This document shows positions 25,721 through 35,187 of a DNA stretch of 64,000 nucleotides, piece by piece. Position 1 is the stretch's first letter; each line of letters begins with the position of its first letter. This stretch comes from Luteibacter jiangsuensis (GTDB lineage Bacteria > Pseudomonadota > Gammaproteobacteria > Xanthomonadales > Rhodanobacteraceae): NCBI RefSeq assembly GCF_030812295.1, contig NZ_JAUSSK010000001.1:372001-436000 (forward strand). The letters are read 5' to 3'. Both the position numbers and the translations under genes were made by a program. The notes below the pieces were generated by a model, which was not told the DNA's origin, ran no database searches, and saw nothing but the letters and a program-made list of their open reading frames with translations.

Positions 25721-27511
25721 TCAGAAGATGCCCGGATCCTCCGTCCGTGACGTGTCGGGCGAGCCATCCGGATGGGTGAACCACAGCAGCCGGTTGCGGT
25801 TCCCCGGGCAGCCGCCTCCATCGGTCGCCGCGGTGAGCAAGCCGGCGCTGGTGCTGATGTCGCGACCGTAGCAGCTGCCCAGGTTGTCCTTGAACCGGAA
25901 GACCTGGCTGCTGCGCTGCCCGCTGTGTCCCGTGACCGCGCCACCGCTGAAGGCCAGCGTGTCGGCCGTATCGATGCTGTTGTCCACGTCGCTGCGGTAG
26001 AGGAGCAGGCTACCCACCTTCTTCGAGAACTGCCGCGAGAAGCCCTGGGTCACGGCGCTCGGGGCGGAAACGATGTTGCCTGCCTCGTCGAAGCTGTACT
26101 TGAAGCTGGCCAGCAACGGGAAGTCGTAGTGCGCTTCCGTCGTCACCGCGAGGCCCGACCGACCCTGCCGGGTCTTTGTCGTGCTGTCGACCGTCGACAG
26201 CTGGTCGATGGCTTGCTCGTAACGCGTGGCGTCGATGGCGAAGGTCTGCGTGTTGCGGAAGGCGACCGTCTGCGTGACGTCGGTGACGATGCGGCCGTGC
26301 GACGTGTCCACGTAACCACTGGTACGGAAGCTGCGCGATGCATGGGTGGCGACCGCTCCGCCGACCACGCCGGATACGTCGGTCAGCGTGTTGTCGACGG
26401 TGGCGATGGCAGGCTGGCCCTTCAGCGTATTGACGGTCACCGCACCGCTCAGCGCCGTGCGACCACGATCGAGATAGACGAAGAGGTTGCCGGTCGCGGA
26501 AAAGTAACCGTTCGCCCCGGTCACGCCGATGGATAGCGCATGCGGCTGGCCATCATTGAGCAATGCGGCGAATGGAGTGATGTCGACCCGGTAGGGCAGG
26601 AAGTTCAGCGTCTGCACGCCTGGCGTCGGTCGCCACATGTAGGGATCGATACCGCCGGTGAATATCCAGGGATACACCGGCGCGACGCCGGCCGGTTGTC
26701 CGTCGATCGCCACCTGCACCTCGCGGTACGAACCGCCGCCGCAACTCTGCGCCTCATCGGCGACTTCGTCCGGAACACACGAGTACCAGAACTCGTCGCC
26801 ACCCTGGCCCTGGGCGAACACGTCCAGATAGGCTCGTTCGATGTTGGTGGGCAGCGTGAGTGTGCGGGTGAGCACGTCGGCTCCCGTGTTGAGCGTCACC
26901 GTGCCACCGTCGGTCCCGTCGGAAAGGGGATACACCGCGTCTGGCGCGTCGGCCTTCGGTGCCAGGATGTTGGCAGGATAAAACACCAGTCTGGCGGAGC
27001 CGCTGATCACGCCCGTATACGTGTCGTTGACGACGTTGCCCAGGATGGCTTGGCCGGTCTGCGGGTTGCCTAGCAGGCTGGCGAAGTCGCTGACGTCGCG
27101 TTCGACGTGCCAGCTCGGCGCGACGGTGGAGGAGGGCTCCTGGGTAGTGCCGAAATAGATATTGGCGCCGCCCAGCCAGAGTGACGCGGTACGGTCGAAC
27201 TGACGCCCGGCCGTGACCGAGAAGTCCGCCTCGAGCACCACCTTCGACCACGTCTTGCCGCAGCCGGCCGGTGGCGCATAGGTATAGGGATGATTCGAGA
27301 AATCGGTGAAGGTGAAACCGTTGAACAACTCGACCACACAGGACTTGCCCGGCGGCCGCGGAACAACAGGATCCGCGACCGCGACATTCGCGGAACCTGG
27401 GTCGAAGCCGGGCGCCGTTGCCGCAAGAACCCCCTGCGCGGCACACGCCGCGACACACCCGAGCAGACCCATCCGCAACTTCTTGCGGCTCACCCCATCG
27501 ATGAAAGCCAT
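25721..27511 (-). CDS. PNGase A-like peptide-N4-asparagine amidase, secreted
   Basis: A 596-residue exported protein homologous to plant/fungal peptide:N-glycanase A (PNGaseA N-terminal family). After a signal peptide (GVLAAT) come VELFNGFTFTDFSNHPYTY, WSKVVLEADFSVTAGRQFDRTASLWLGG (interrupted here), IYFGTTQEPSS, the WHVERDVSDFASLL block and the PYMWRPTPGVQTLNFLPYRVD segment, all characteristic. PNGase A cuts N-glycans from glycoproteins and, unlike PNGase F, tolerates core alpha-1,3-fucose as on plant and insect glycans. The start at 27511 is supported by GGGAGA. No operon partner; dodecin follows upstream on the same strand. Activity and specificity are inferred from family. Confidence 0.87.
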   Translation of the reverse strand: MAFIDGVSRKKLRMGLLGCVAACAAQGVLAATAPGFDPGSANVAVADPVVPRPPGKSCVVELFNGFTFTDFSNHPYTYAPPAGCGKTWSKVVLEADFSVTAGRQFDRTASLWLGGANIYFGTTQEPSSTVAPSWHVERDVSDFASLLGNPQTGQAILGNVVNDTYTGVISGSARLVFYPANILAPKADAPDAVYPLSDGTDGGTVTLNTGADVLTRTLTLPTNIERAYLDVFAQGQGGDEFWYSCVPDEVADEAQSCGGGSYREVQVAIDGQPAGVAPVYPWIFTGGIDPYMWRPTPGVQTLNFLPYRVDITPFAALLNDGQPHALSIGVTGANGYFSATGNLFVYLDRGRTALSGAVTVNTLKGQPAIATVDNTLTDVSGVVGGAVATHASRSFRTSGYVDTSHGRIVTDVTQTVAFRNTQTFAIDATRYEQAIDQLSTVDSTTKTRQGRSGLAVTTEAHYDFPLLASFKYSFDEAGNIVSAPSAVTQGFSRQFSKKVGSLLLYRSDVDNSIDTADTLAFSGGAVTGHSGQRSSQVFRFKDNLGSCYGRDISTSAGLLTAATDGGGCPGNRNRLLWFTHPDGSPDTSRTEDPGIF

Positions 27512-27626
27512 GCGCACGTTCTCCCACGACGTACTGCCCCCTGCGGGGTGGAACATAGCATGAGGGCCACTATCGGGAGCTTGCAGGATGTCGTTCCAAG
27601 GAAGGACTCATTCCGCGCGTCCATCG

Positions 27627-27833
27627 TCATTCGACGACGAACGTCACACGAAGACACGTCCGCCACTCGGTGATACGGCCATCGGGACTCGTGCGTACCT
27701 TGATGTCGCTGACCCAGGCGCCGCGAATGTTCTCGATGGTGCGGGACACCTTGGTCAGCCCGCCTTGGATGGCATCCTCGAGCCCGAGGGAGGATGAGGA
27801 GTTGATCTCGATGGTCTTCGCAATGGCGTTCAT
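27627..27833 (-). CDS. Dodecin family flavin-binding protein
   Basis: A 68-residue protein with the dodecin pattern: AKTIEINSSSSLGLEDAI, the flavin-stacking Trp40 in ENIRGAWVSDIKV, and a C-terminal beta strand TCLRVTFVVE. Dodecins form dodecameric shells that store riboflavin or FMN and related flavins. The start is strongly supported by AGGAGG four bases upstream. Single gene; its neighbours are unrelated. Confidence 0.93.
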   Translation of the reverse strand: MNAIAKTIEINSSSSLGLEDAIQGGLTKVSRTIENIRGAWVSDIKVRTSPDGRITEWRTCLRVTFVVE

Positions 27834-27930
27834 ATGACCTCCTAAGGATCGAGTTGGCTGTTACCGACTGTCTTCGTACGTGATGGAGCAACCAGCGTAC
27901 GACGCGCTCGGCTCGGGACATTGACCGGGA

Positions 27931-30516
27931 TCAACCTAAGGGGCGACGCCGTGAAACGTATATGCCGCCGGTTCTCGACGGCGTACCGCTCAGGCGCCGG
28001 TACACCGGGCGTTTGATCACTTCCGCACATGCCACATACAGCAGGCTGATGAGCAGGATGGTGGCCAGCAATGGCAAGGAAAGAGGCACGAAGCCGAGCA
28101 CCCTTACGCCAGGAAGGTAGGGAAGGGAAACCGCCACAACCGTCATGGTTGACACACCCCATGCGAGGAAGCGACCGGGGCGACTTCGGTAAAACGGTCT
28201 GGGGGTGCGAATCACCAGAAGCACCCACAACTCGGTGAGCAGGGACTCGACGAACCAGCCGGTGCGGAATATCTCGTGATTGCCTCCTGATACGGCGAGA
28301 AGTACCGCAAAAGTGAGTAAATCGAATGCGGTGCTGCTCAGTCCGAACGTGAACATCGAGCGACGGATCAGTCGGATGTCCCAGCGGTGCGGTGCGTGCG
28401 CCCATTCACGGTCGACATGGTCGCCGGCAATGCCCATGGAAGGAACATCTCCCAGGAAATTGTTCAGGAGGATCTGTTTTGCCAGCAGTGGGAGGAACGG
28501 CAGGTAGATCGACGCCAAGGCCATGCCGATCGTGTTGCCAAAGTTGCTGCTCGTCGCGATAAAGATGTACTTGATGGTGTTCGCGAACGCATGCCTGCCC
28601 TCGTTGATACCTCGGCAGATCACGTCGAGGTCGTGCTCGAGAAGGACGAAATCGGCGGCCTCCTTTGCCACGTCGACGGCTGTGTCCACCGATATGCCGA
28701 CATCGGCGGCGTGCAGTGCCGGCGTGTCATTGATGCCGTCGCCAAGGTAACCGACGACGTGGCCGCTCTTGCGAAGGGCGGTGATGATGCGCTCTTTCTG
28801 GTTTGGCTCGATCCCCGAGAACACATTTGTGGCTGGCGCCCTTTGCCACAGGGCCTCGTCGGTGAGCTGTCGCAAGTCGGATCCGGTTAGCATCCCGTCC
28901 ACTGGCATACCGATGGCCTCGGCGACATGGGTGGCGACGAAGCGGTTATCGCCGGTAATGACTTTTACCGATACACCCAGCGCACCCAGCGCTTTAAGTG
29001 CAGACGCTGCCTGAATTTCTGGTGGATCGAGAAAAAGGAGGAAGCCGACGAGCGTCATGGCGACTTCATCAGTTGCATCGTAACGGTCCTTCCGTTGAAG
29101 TCGCTTTGCGGCAATCGCCAGAACACGAAAGCCTTGCTTGCTCCAGTCAACGAATCGCTGTGTCAGTTCGGCCCCGATCGTTGCATCCAGCGCGACGTCT
29201 TGTTGATCGACGCGAAGAGAAGCACATGTTTCAAGGACGTTTGCCACTGCACCCTTCGTCACCATGCGGACTTCGGGTCCGGTAGGCTCGGTGATGACGA
29301 TGCTTACCCGGCGTCGCTGGAAGTCGTAGGGAATTTCGTCGATCTTCGCTGGCACCTCGCCAGGTGTCTCGAGTTGCGTCCCCCGTGAAACGATAGCTTC
29401 ATCGAGCGGATTGTGGATGCCCGACTGCAACTGTGCATTCAGTGTGGCGAGGCGGAGCACGTCATCCGACGGCTGGCCGCGCGGATCGACGGCTCCATCC
29501 AGGCCGATAACGCCACGTGTCAGTGTCCCGGTCTTATCCGTGCATAGCACGTCCATACAACCCAGGTTCTCTATCGCATCAAGCCGCTTTACGATAACGC
29601 CCTCCCTCGCCATGGCTCGCGCGCCGTGGGAAAGCGTGATAGCAAGTATGGCAGGCAGCAGTTCCGGGGATAGCCCGACCGCAATGGCGGCGGCAAACAG
29701 CAGCGTGTCGATCGTTGGTCGGTGCAGCAGGATATTTGCCCCGAGCACGATGATGACCACCGTGAACATCATGCGGATCAGGAATCCTCCGAATCGACGC
29801 AGGCCGCGCTCGAATTCGGTCTCTGGCGGTCTCGAGGCCAAGCTGCCGGCAATGCTGCCGAACACCGTCGACTTTCCTGTGTTGACGACCACGGCGCTTG
29901 CCCAACCGCTGCGCACCGACGTACCCATGAACACGCTATTCGTTCGCTCAGCAAGTCCGGAATCCGCCGCAACCAAGTCGGGAAGTTTTTCCACCGGCAG
30001 GCTTTCGCCGGTGAGCGCGGCCTGATCAACGAAGCAGTCACGCGACGTGAGTAACAGGCAGTCCGCTGGTACAAGGGCGCCAGCGGATAGCTCTACGATG
30101 TCGCCGGGTACGATGCTTTCGGCGGGTACCACCGTGCGCCTTCCGGAGCGAATCACGCATGCCGTGATGCTCACGCGGCGCCGCAACGCATCGATCGCGA
30201 TGGATGCCCGGTATTCCTGGACGAAGCTCAGCACTGCAGTCAACAGGACGATGCCCATGATGATCAGCGCATCTGCCCATTCGCGTGCGAGCAGCGAGAT
30301 GACGGCGGCGACGATCAGGATGACTACGAGTGGATTGGTGAAGCGACTTAGCAATAGTCGCAACATCGGATGTCCTGTACGCCCGGCCAGCGTGTTGCTT
30401 CCGCATTCCTCCAGCCGCGCCGCCGCAGCCGTGCTTGAGAGTCCATCTCCGCCGCTTTCCATGGTCGCTAGTACGTCGGCCGGATGTTCCGCCCAGTAGC
30501 GTTCGATGCGGCGCAT
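27931..30516 (-). CDS. mgtA: Magnesium-translocating P-type ATPase (MgtA/MgtB type)
   Basis: An 861-residue P3B-type ATPase importing Mg2+ across the inner membrane. Key motifs are TGES at 169-172, GLSPELLP at 281-288 (membrane helix 4), the phosphorylated Asp327 in CTDKTGTLTRG, and GDGINDTPAL with VDVAKEAADFVLLEHDL. All are intact and the length is normal. Transmembrane helices occur at about 60-100, 245-290 and in the C-terminal third. The genes beside it are unrelated. No mgtL-like leader or M-box could be recognised in the 190 bases upstream. mgtA and mgtB cannot be told apart from sequence alone. Confidence 0.93.
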   Translation of the reverse strand: MRRIERYWAEHPADVLATMESGGDGLSSTAAAARLEECGSNTLAGRTGHPMLRLLLSRFTNPLVVILIVAAVISLLAREWADALIIMGIVLLTAVLSFVQEYRASIAIDALRRRVSITACVIRSGRRTVVPAESIVPGDIVELSAGALVPADCLLLTSRDCFVDQAALTGESLPVEKLPDLVAADSGLAERTNSVFMGTSVRSGWASAVVVNTGKSTVFGSIAGSLASRPPETEFERGLRRFGGFLIRMMFTVVIIVLGANILLHRPTIDTLLFAAAIAVGLSPELLPAILAITLSHGARAMAREGVIVKRLDAIENLGCMDVLCTDKTGTLTRGVIGLDGAVDPRGQPSDDVLRLATLNAQLQSGIHNPLDEAIVSRGTQLETPGEVPAKIDEIPYDFQRRRVSIVITEPTGPEVRMVTKGAVANVLETCASLRVDQQDVALDATIGAELTQRFVDWSKQGFRVLAIAAKRLQRKDRYDATDEVAMTLVGFLLFLDPPEIQAASALKALGALGVSVKVITGDNRFVATHVAEAIGMPVDGMLTGSDLRQLTDEALWQRAPATNVFSGIEPNQKERIITALRKSGHVVGYLGDGINDTPALHAADVGISVDTAVDVAKEAADFVLLEHDLDVICRGINEGRHAFANTIKYIFIATSSNFGNTIGMALASIYLPFLPLLAKQILLNNFLGDVPSMGIAGDHVDREWAHAPHRWDIRLIRRSMFTFGLSSTAFDLLTFAVLLAVSGGNHEIFRTGWFVESLLTELWVLLVIRTPRPFYRSRPGRFLAWGVSTMTVVAVSLPYLPGVRVLGFVPLSLPLLATILLISLLYVACAEVIKRPVYRRLSGTPSRTGGIYVSRRRPLG

Positions 30517-30706
30517 CGCTCCGTCCTCTCATAGAGGAGTAAATGGTGGATTACCCCTTGCCACCCGCCTATCTGGTTGCGCCGCGACGCTTCAATACGA
30601 TACATAACGGTACCTCCGAGGCCTTGATGTGGATCAATTCGTCGTCTCAGGGCGGGCAGGTGAGGCCACAATAGAACCGGGGGATACGGCAGGCGTGCAG
30701 TCGGCA

Positions 30707-31735
30707 ATGAAAACAGTCTTCCTGCTTCTTCTACTGATGCCGCTTTCGGTGTTCGGCGGTGACACGTCACCCGTGGTGGCCAGCGAATTCGTCGCCGATC
30801 CCGCACCGACGCCACAGAGCCACGCGGGCACGATCGTAGAAACCGACCATGGGCTGGTCGCGGCCTGGTTCGGTGGAAAGGAGGAGCGTGACCCAAGTGT
30901 TGGCATCTGGGTGGCGCGATGCGTCGAAGGCCACTGGTCGTCGCCGAGGGAAGTCGCCACTGGCATGCAAGCGGACGGGACGCGCCTGCCGACATGGAAC
31001 CCCGTGCTGTTCCGATCCGCGTCGGGCACGCTCATGCTTTTCTACAAGATCGGACCGGACCCTTCGCATTGGTGGGGCATGCTCATGACGTCCCGCGATG
31101 ATGGCGGGCATTGGTCGACACCGCGCCGGTTACCGCCGGGCATCCTTGGCCCGATCAAGAACAAGCCGATCCAACTGGCCGATGGGACGATCGTCAGTCC
31201 ATCGAGTACGGAGGAGGGTGGCTGGCATATTCATTTCGAGCGATCCAGCGACGACGGCAAGACATGGTCGACAAGCGGCGATGTGCCGGCGAACGGCATC
31301 GATGCCATTCAACCGAGCCTGCTGGTCGGGCCGCAAGACGAGTTGGTAGCGATCGGGCGCACCCGCCAAGGCAAGCTCTTCCAGACCCGCTCATCGGACG
31401 GCGGGCGCCATTGGTTACCGTTGCGCCTATTGGACGTCGACAATCCCAACGCCGGCGTCGATGCGGTATCGCTCGTGGACGGCCGCTACTTGCTGGTCTA
31501 CAACCCAGGCCGGCCCGGCCCGAACTGGTGGGACGGCCGGGGCACCCTGGCCATCGCCCTCAGTAAGGGGGCCGTGCGATGGAAGAGGGTCCTCACGCTC
31601 GAAGACAAGCCGGGCAACGAGTATTCCTACCCTGCGGTCATTCAAACGAGGGATGGCCTCGTCCACATTTTCTATACCTGGGAGCGAAAACGCATGCGAC
31701 ATGTCGTTATCGACCCCACGAAAATCGACCCGTGA
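30707..31735 (+). CDS. Secreted sialidase-fold (BNR repeat) protein
   Basis: A 342-residue protein with a signal peptide (LSVFGGDTS) and a six-bladed beta-propeller of the BNR/sialidase type. Three Asp-boxes are visible: SRDDGGHWS, SSDDGKTWS and SSDGGRHWL. FGGKEERDPSVGIWVA and NPVLFRSASGTLMLFYK match the BNR_2 group of exo-sialidase-like proteins. True sialidase activity needs an Arg triad and Tyr/Glu pair that I cannot assign confidently; related proteins act on other glycans (for example rhamnogalacturonan). The start is the ATG at 30707. It lies upstream of a TonB receptor but is separated from it by 333 bases with its own promoter. Confidence 0.82.
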   Translation: MKTVFLLLLLMPLSVFGGDTSPVVASEFVADPAPTPQSHAGTIVETDHGLVAAWFGGKEERDPSVGIWVARCVEGHWSSPREVATGMQADGTRLPTWNPVLFRSASGTLMLFYKIGPDPSHWWGMLMTSRDDGGHWSTPRRLPPGILGPIKNKPIQLADGTIVSPSSTEEGGWHIHFERSSDDGKTWSTSGDVPANGIDAIQPSLLVGPQDELVAIGRTRQGKLFQTRSSDGGRHWLPLRLLDVDNPNAGVDAVSLVDGRYLLVYNPGRPGPNWWDGRGTLAIALSKGAVRWKRVLTLEDKPGNEYSYPAVIQTRDGLVHIFYTWERKRMRHVVIDPTKIDP

Positions 31736-31866
31736 GGCCCGGCGCGAAGCCGCGAGCCATGGGCTGAAGCCCCCCGCTGGAAAGCCCGGCGAAAGCCTGA
31801 ATTCGTATTGCTTCCGCGCGCGAACATGTGTTTCCCGTTCGTGTCCGGCGTTTGTTGCATCGCAAC

Positions 31867-31894
31867 TTGCATCGATCTTAATTCGGTCTATAAG
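31867..31894 (+). promoter_or_regulatory. Sigma-70-like promoter for the TonB receptor
   Basis: TTGCAT (31867-31872), 16-base spacer, TATAAG (31889-31894), inside the otherwise gene-free 31736-32068 region. Transcription would start near 31901, giving a 5' leader of roughly 165 bases before the receptor start codon. The rest of that region shows no other element to me apart from the dyad at 31906. Confidence 0.5.
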
Positions 31895-31905
31895 GCTCTT
31901 TGTGA

Positions 31906-31932
31906 CATATATGAACATATAGTTCGTATATG
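31906..31932. promoter_or_regulatory. 27-bp dyad overlapping the receptor gene's leader
   Basis: CATATATGAAC (31906-31916), five bases, GTTCGTATATG (31922-31932): 10 of 11 pairs match. It sits a few bases downstream of the predicted transcription start, a standard place for a repressor such as a LacI-type sugar regulator. No regulator gene lies beside it. Confidence 0.5.
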
Positions 31933-32068
31933 CACTTTCTTGCGAATGGACGGAAAGCAAGGACGGGGGTGGCGAGGAGGGTCGCTGTCCCGCGCACCTT
32001 GTGGCTTGGCGCAGCACAAGAAAAACAACACTCACCAGATCAACGCTCCCGTGGGGGGAGGACCACTC

Positions 32069-35029
32069 ATGAACAGAATTCGTTTGCGGCGCGGAATGAT
32101 CGTCAGTTCCGTCGCGCTCGCGCTTATCGCGCCGCATGTTTACGCGCAGTCGACCGCGCCCGGCAGCGCCGACAAGGCCGTCGAGCTGAAGGAGGTCACG
32201 GTCACTGGTTCGATGATCCCGCGCGTGGAGGTCGAGGGGCCCGCTCCCGTGATCTCCATCACGGGCGAGCAAATCAAACAGCAGGGCTTCACCACGCTGT
32301 GGGAATTCCTCGATTCGCTGCCGCAGGTGGGCCAGCAGATATCGGATTCCGCGGCATGGGGTTCCAGTTCGGTCAATGCGCGCTCGGTCAACCTGCGCGG
32401 CCTGGGCCCGGGCTTCAGCCTGCTCATGATCGATGGACATCGTATCGTCGATTACCCGCAGCCGTTGAACAAGCAGAGCAACTTCCAGAACTACAACAAC
32501 CTCCCCACCGGCATGATCGACCATGTCGAGATCCTCGCCTCCGGCGCCTCGTCGATCTACGGATCGGACGCGGTGGCTGGCGTGGTGAACGTGATCCTGA
32601 AAAAGAACTACCAGGGTGACGACCTGCAGGTGACCGGTGGCGGCGCCACGCGCGGTGGTCGCGCGTATGGGGACATCAACTTCTTCGGTGGAAAGTCCGG
32701 CAGCAACTGGCATGTCGTCTACAACCTGGAGAAGTCCAACCGCACGGCACTCTGGGGCATGGATCGTCCGTATCAGGACTCGGTGTCCGATGCTGGCTAT
32801 GGTGCCTGGGGGCCGGCGGCACGCATGTTCGGCTACCAGTACGACGCGGCCGGCGCCGTGGCCCTTTCCGCCATGAACGGCAATGGCCAGTACATCACGC
32901 CACCGGCGGGAACCTGCGGGAAGTTCACCAATTCCCAGCTGAGCCAGTCGCATACGGTCACCACCAACGGCACCCAGATTGCCAGCGTGACGAACAATGG
33001 CTATTACTGCTCGCAGCCCGCGCTGTTCCAGAACTGGGTGCTGACGCCCGGCAGCCGCAGCAACAACGGTTACGTGTCCGGCGAGTATGACTTCAAGAAT
33101 GGCCTGCAACTGTACGGGTCCGCGGCGCTATACCGGACGGTGGGTATTTCCAACACCCAGTTGAATGTCTTCGGTACCGGCCAGTTCTACGACCAGACCA
33201 CCGGGCAGGTCATCAACCAGGCCATCCGCCAGTTGACCGCGCAGGAGATCGGCACGTCGGCCAATACCCATGATCGCGAACAGAACTGGAACTTGCAGAC
33301 CGGCTTGCGTGGCACCGTGTTCGACGGCGCCTTCCATTGGGACCTGAACCTCAACAGCCAGAAGTACACCGTCCGCGAAGACTTCACGGGCTACAACGCC
33401 CAGGCGATGAACAACTTCTTCCTCGGCAAGCAGCAGGGCACCACGGCCGATGGCTTGCCCATCTACGCCATGAACTGGCAGCAATGGTGGAACCCCATCA
33501 CACCGCAGCAATACAGCCAGTTCGCGGTGAACGGTGAGAACACCTCGTCTTCGTGGCTGGACCAGGCGCAGTTGCGCCTCAATGGCGACCTGTTCAAGTT
33601 CCCGTGGGTGGATGAGCCGATGGGATGGGCATCGGTGCTCGAAGCGGCACACAACGGCTTCAAGCTCTCGCCCGATCCGCGCGCCGCGGACCCGGCTACC
33701 TTCCAGAATCCCTTCGGCGCCTACCTCACCGGTGGCGGTACCCGCCAGCGGTATTCGCTCGGTACCGAGTTCCGCGTGCCCTTGCTCAATGCGGTGACCT
33801 GGACCATCTCCGGCCGCCTGGACAAGTACAACGACGCCAGCAGCGCCGACGTCGCCCGTACCTGGGGCTCGGGCATCGAGTGGCGCCCGTACGACGGTCT
33901 TCTGCTTCGTGGCAGCTACGGCACCAACTTCAAGGCGCCGGACATGCAGGCCATCTACCTGACCGGCTCCACCTCGCCCGTGGGTGATTACATCGATCCT
34001 TTGCAGTGCGTTAACGCCATCAAGGCCGGGCAGAACAACAATACGTGGTGCAACCAGGTCCAGCGGCCGACGTCGCAGTACTACACGTTGTATACGAATG
34101 GCAGCCGACTGCTGCTGCCGCAGACCGGCCATTCGTGGACCTATGGCTTCGTTTGGCAGGTTCCGGGCGTGCAAGGCTTGTCCGTGTCCGCCGACTACTG
34201 GCACATGGGCGTGGACAACGCCATCCAGTATCTGGACCAGAACACCGTGCTGAACGACGAGGCTGGCTGTCTTACCGGCGTCAAGCCGAACGGTACCTCC
34301 GGACTCTCACCCTATACGGCGCACGTACCGGATTCGGCGTATTGCCAGATGGTGACCCAGATGGTGAAGCGCAATGCCGCCGGCCAGATCGTCTCGGTGC
34401 AGTCCGGGCCGATCAACGAGGCCTCGCTCTACGTGGGCGGTATCGATGCGTCGCTGGACTACAAGTTTCATACCGACACGCACGGCGACTTCCGGGCCGG
34501 CATCAACTACACCGACAACCTGTCGTACAAGCAACGCGTGCTGGCATCCGATGAACTGCAGAACACGCGTTACCAGAACGTGGCGAGCAGGGTCACCTGG
34601 ATCGGCGACTGGAGCAAGGGCCCGTGGAACGTATCGATCTCCGGCGTACGTGAAGGGAGCATGCGCGCCCCCAACTATGACGGCTGCAACGTACTGCCAA
34701 ATGGCATCCAGCCCGGCATGGTCACCGTACCCAATGGCGGCGAGACCCTCGCCACGGGTATCTGCCAGGTGACGCTCGACGGCAATCAGGTCAACGTCGC
34801 CGACACGACGTACAAGGGCAGGACGCCGGTGTGGATCACCTGGAACGGCTCGGTCGGTTTGCAGATCAATCCGGAGACCCACCTGAAGTTCACGGTGTCG
34901 AACATCTTCAACAAGGTCGGGTCGATTCCTTATTACGCCGGCGGGTTCGAGTTCGTCACGACGGGGCAGACGGCGGATGAGTACAACGGGCGGGAGATGT
35001 TCATTACGTTCGACTACAAGCTGGATTGA
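32069..35029 (+). CDS. Large TonB-dependent receptor (carbohydrate/oligomer type)
   Basis: A 986-residue outer-membrane receptor. The start is the ATG at 32069 (GGGAGGA upstream); the signal peptide ends VYAQS. The TonB box is in ELKEVTVTGSMIPR, and the plug holds VISITGEQIKQQGFTTLWEF, SVNLRGLGPGFSLLMIDGHR and VEILASGASSIYGSDAVAGVVN. The long barrel ends MFITFDYKLD. The receptor class with RGLG..TLVLIDGRR-like plug is common in Xanthomonadales for polysaccharide or peptide products. With the sialidase-fold gene upstream it may import a glycan product; this is inference. A large inverted repeat follows. Confidence 0.9.
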   Translation: MNRIRLRRGMIVSSVALALIAPHVYAQSTAPGSADKAVELKEVTVTGSMIPRVEVEGPAPVISITGEQIKQQGFTTLWEFLDSLPQVGQQISDSAAWGSSSVNARSVNLRGLGPGFSLLMIDGHRIVDYPQPLNKQSNFQNYNNLPTGMIDHVEILASGASSIYGSDAVAGVVNVILKKNYQGDDLQVTGGGATRGGRAYGDINFFGGKSGSNWHVVYNLEKSNRTALWGMDRPYQDSVSDAGYGAWGPAARMFGYQYDAAGAVALSAMNGNGQYITPPAGTCGKFTNSQLSQSHTVTTNGTQIASVTNNGYYCSQPALFQNWVLTPGSRSNNGYVSGEYDFKNGLQLYGSAALYRTVGISNTQLNVFGTGQFYDQTTGQVINQAIRQLTAQEIGTSANTHDREQNWNLQTGLRGTVFDGAFHWDLNLNSQKYTVREDFTGYNAQAMNNFFLGKQQGTTADGLPIYAMNWQQWWNPITPQQYSQFAVNGENTSSSWLDQAQLRLNGDLFKFPWVDEPMGWASVLEAAHNGFKLSPDPRAADPATFQNPFGAYLTGGGTRQRYSLGTEFRVPLLNAVTWTISGRLDKYNDASSADVARTWGSGIEWRPYDGLLLRGSYGTNFKAPDMQAIYLTGSTSPVGDYIDPLQCVNAIKAGQNNNTWCNQVQRPTSQYYTLYTNGSRLLLPQTGHSWTYGFVWQVPGVQGLSVSADYWHMGVDNAIQYLDQNTVLNDEAGCLTGVKPNGTSGLSPYTAHVPDSAYCQMVTQMVKRNAAGQIVSVQSGPINEASLYVGGIDASLDYKFHTDTHGDFRAGINYTDNLSYKQRVLASDELQNTRYQNVASRVTWIGDWSKGPWNVSISGVREGSMRAPNYDGCNVLPNGIQPGMVTVPNGGETLATGICQVTLDGNQVNVADTTYKGRTPVWITWNGSVGLQINPETHLKFTVSNIFNKVGSIPYYAGGFEFVTTGQTADEYNGREMFITFDYKLD

Positions 35030-35051
35030 GAGCCGGCTTGTCGGGAGACGT

Positions 35052-35113
35052 TCCGGACCTGAACCACGATCGGTTTAGAGATACTCGATATCTCGATCAG
35101 GTTCAGGTCCGGA
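35052..35113. repeat. Large inverted repeat after the TonB receptor gene
   Basis: TCCGGACCTGAACC (35052-35065) and GGTTCAGGTCCGGA (35100-35113) are perfect 14-bp inverted arms. The 34-base loop contains an inner dyad GAGATA-CTCGA-TATCTC (35078-35094). The RNA would fold into a long two-part hairpin 22 bases after the receptor stop codon, so it may act as a terminator. The right arm coincides with the glyoxalase-like remnant, so one arm may be an inverted copy of that gene's sequence. Confidence 0.7.
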
Positions 35114-35166
35114 TCGCGGACATATACCGAGCGGATGGGTCTGCGCGTCGCCATAAGTCCACGCAT
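35080..35166 (-). pseudogene. Remnant of a glyoxalase/VOC-fold gene
   Basis: A short open frame on the minus strand encodes MRGLMATRRPIRSVYVRDP followed by DLNLIEISSI. The block 'IRSVYVRDPDxNLIEIS' is the C-terminal beta-strand signature of vicinal-oxygen-chelate proteins (glyoxalase I, bleomycin-resistance fold), including the metal-ligand Glu. Nothing upstream corresponds to the rest of the domain, so only about 30 codons survive. Probably decayed DNA, not a functional gene. Confidence 0.55.
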
Positions 35167-35187
35167 GGTCTGTCTCTCCTTTTGGTC

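Noticed and set aside
30517-30706. An mgtL-like leader or Mg2+ riboswitch upstream of the Mg2+ ATPase
   Set aside because: No Pro-rich leader peptide, T-tract hairpin or recognisable M-box pattern was found in these bases.
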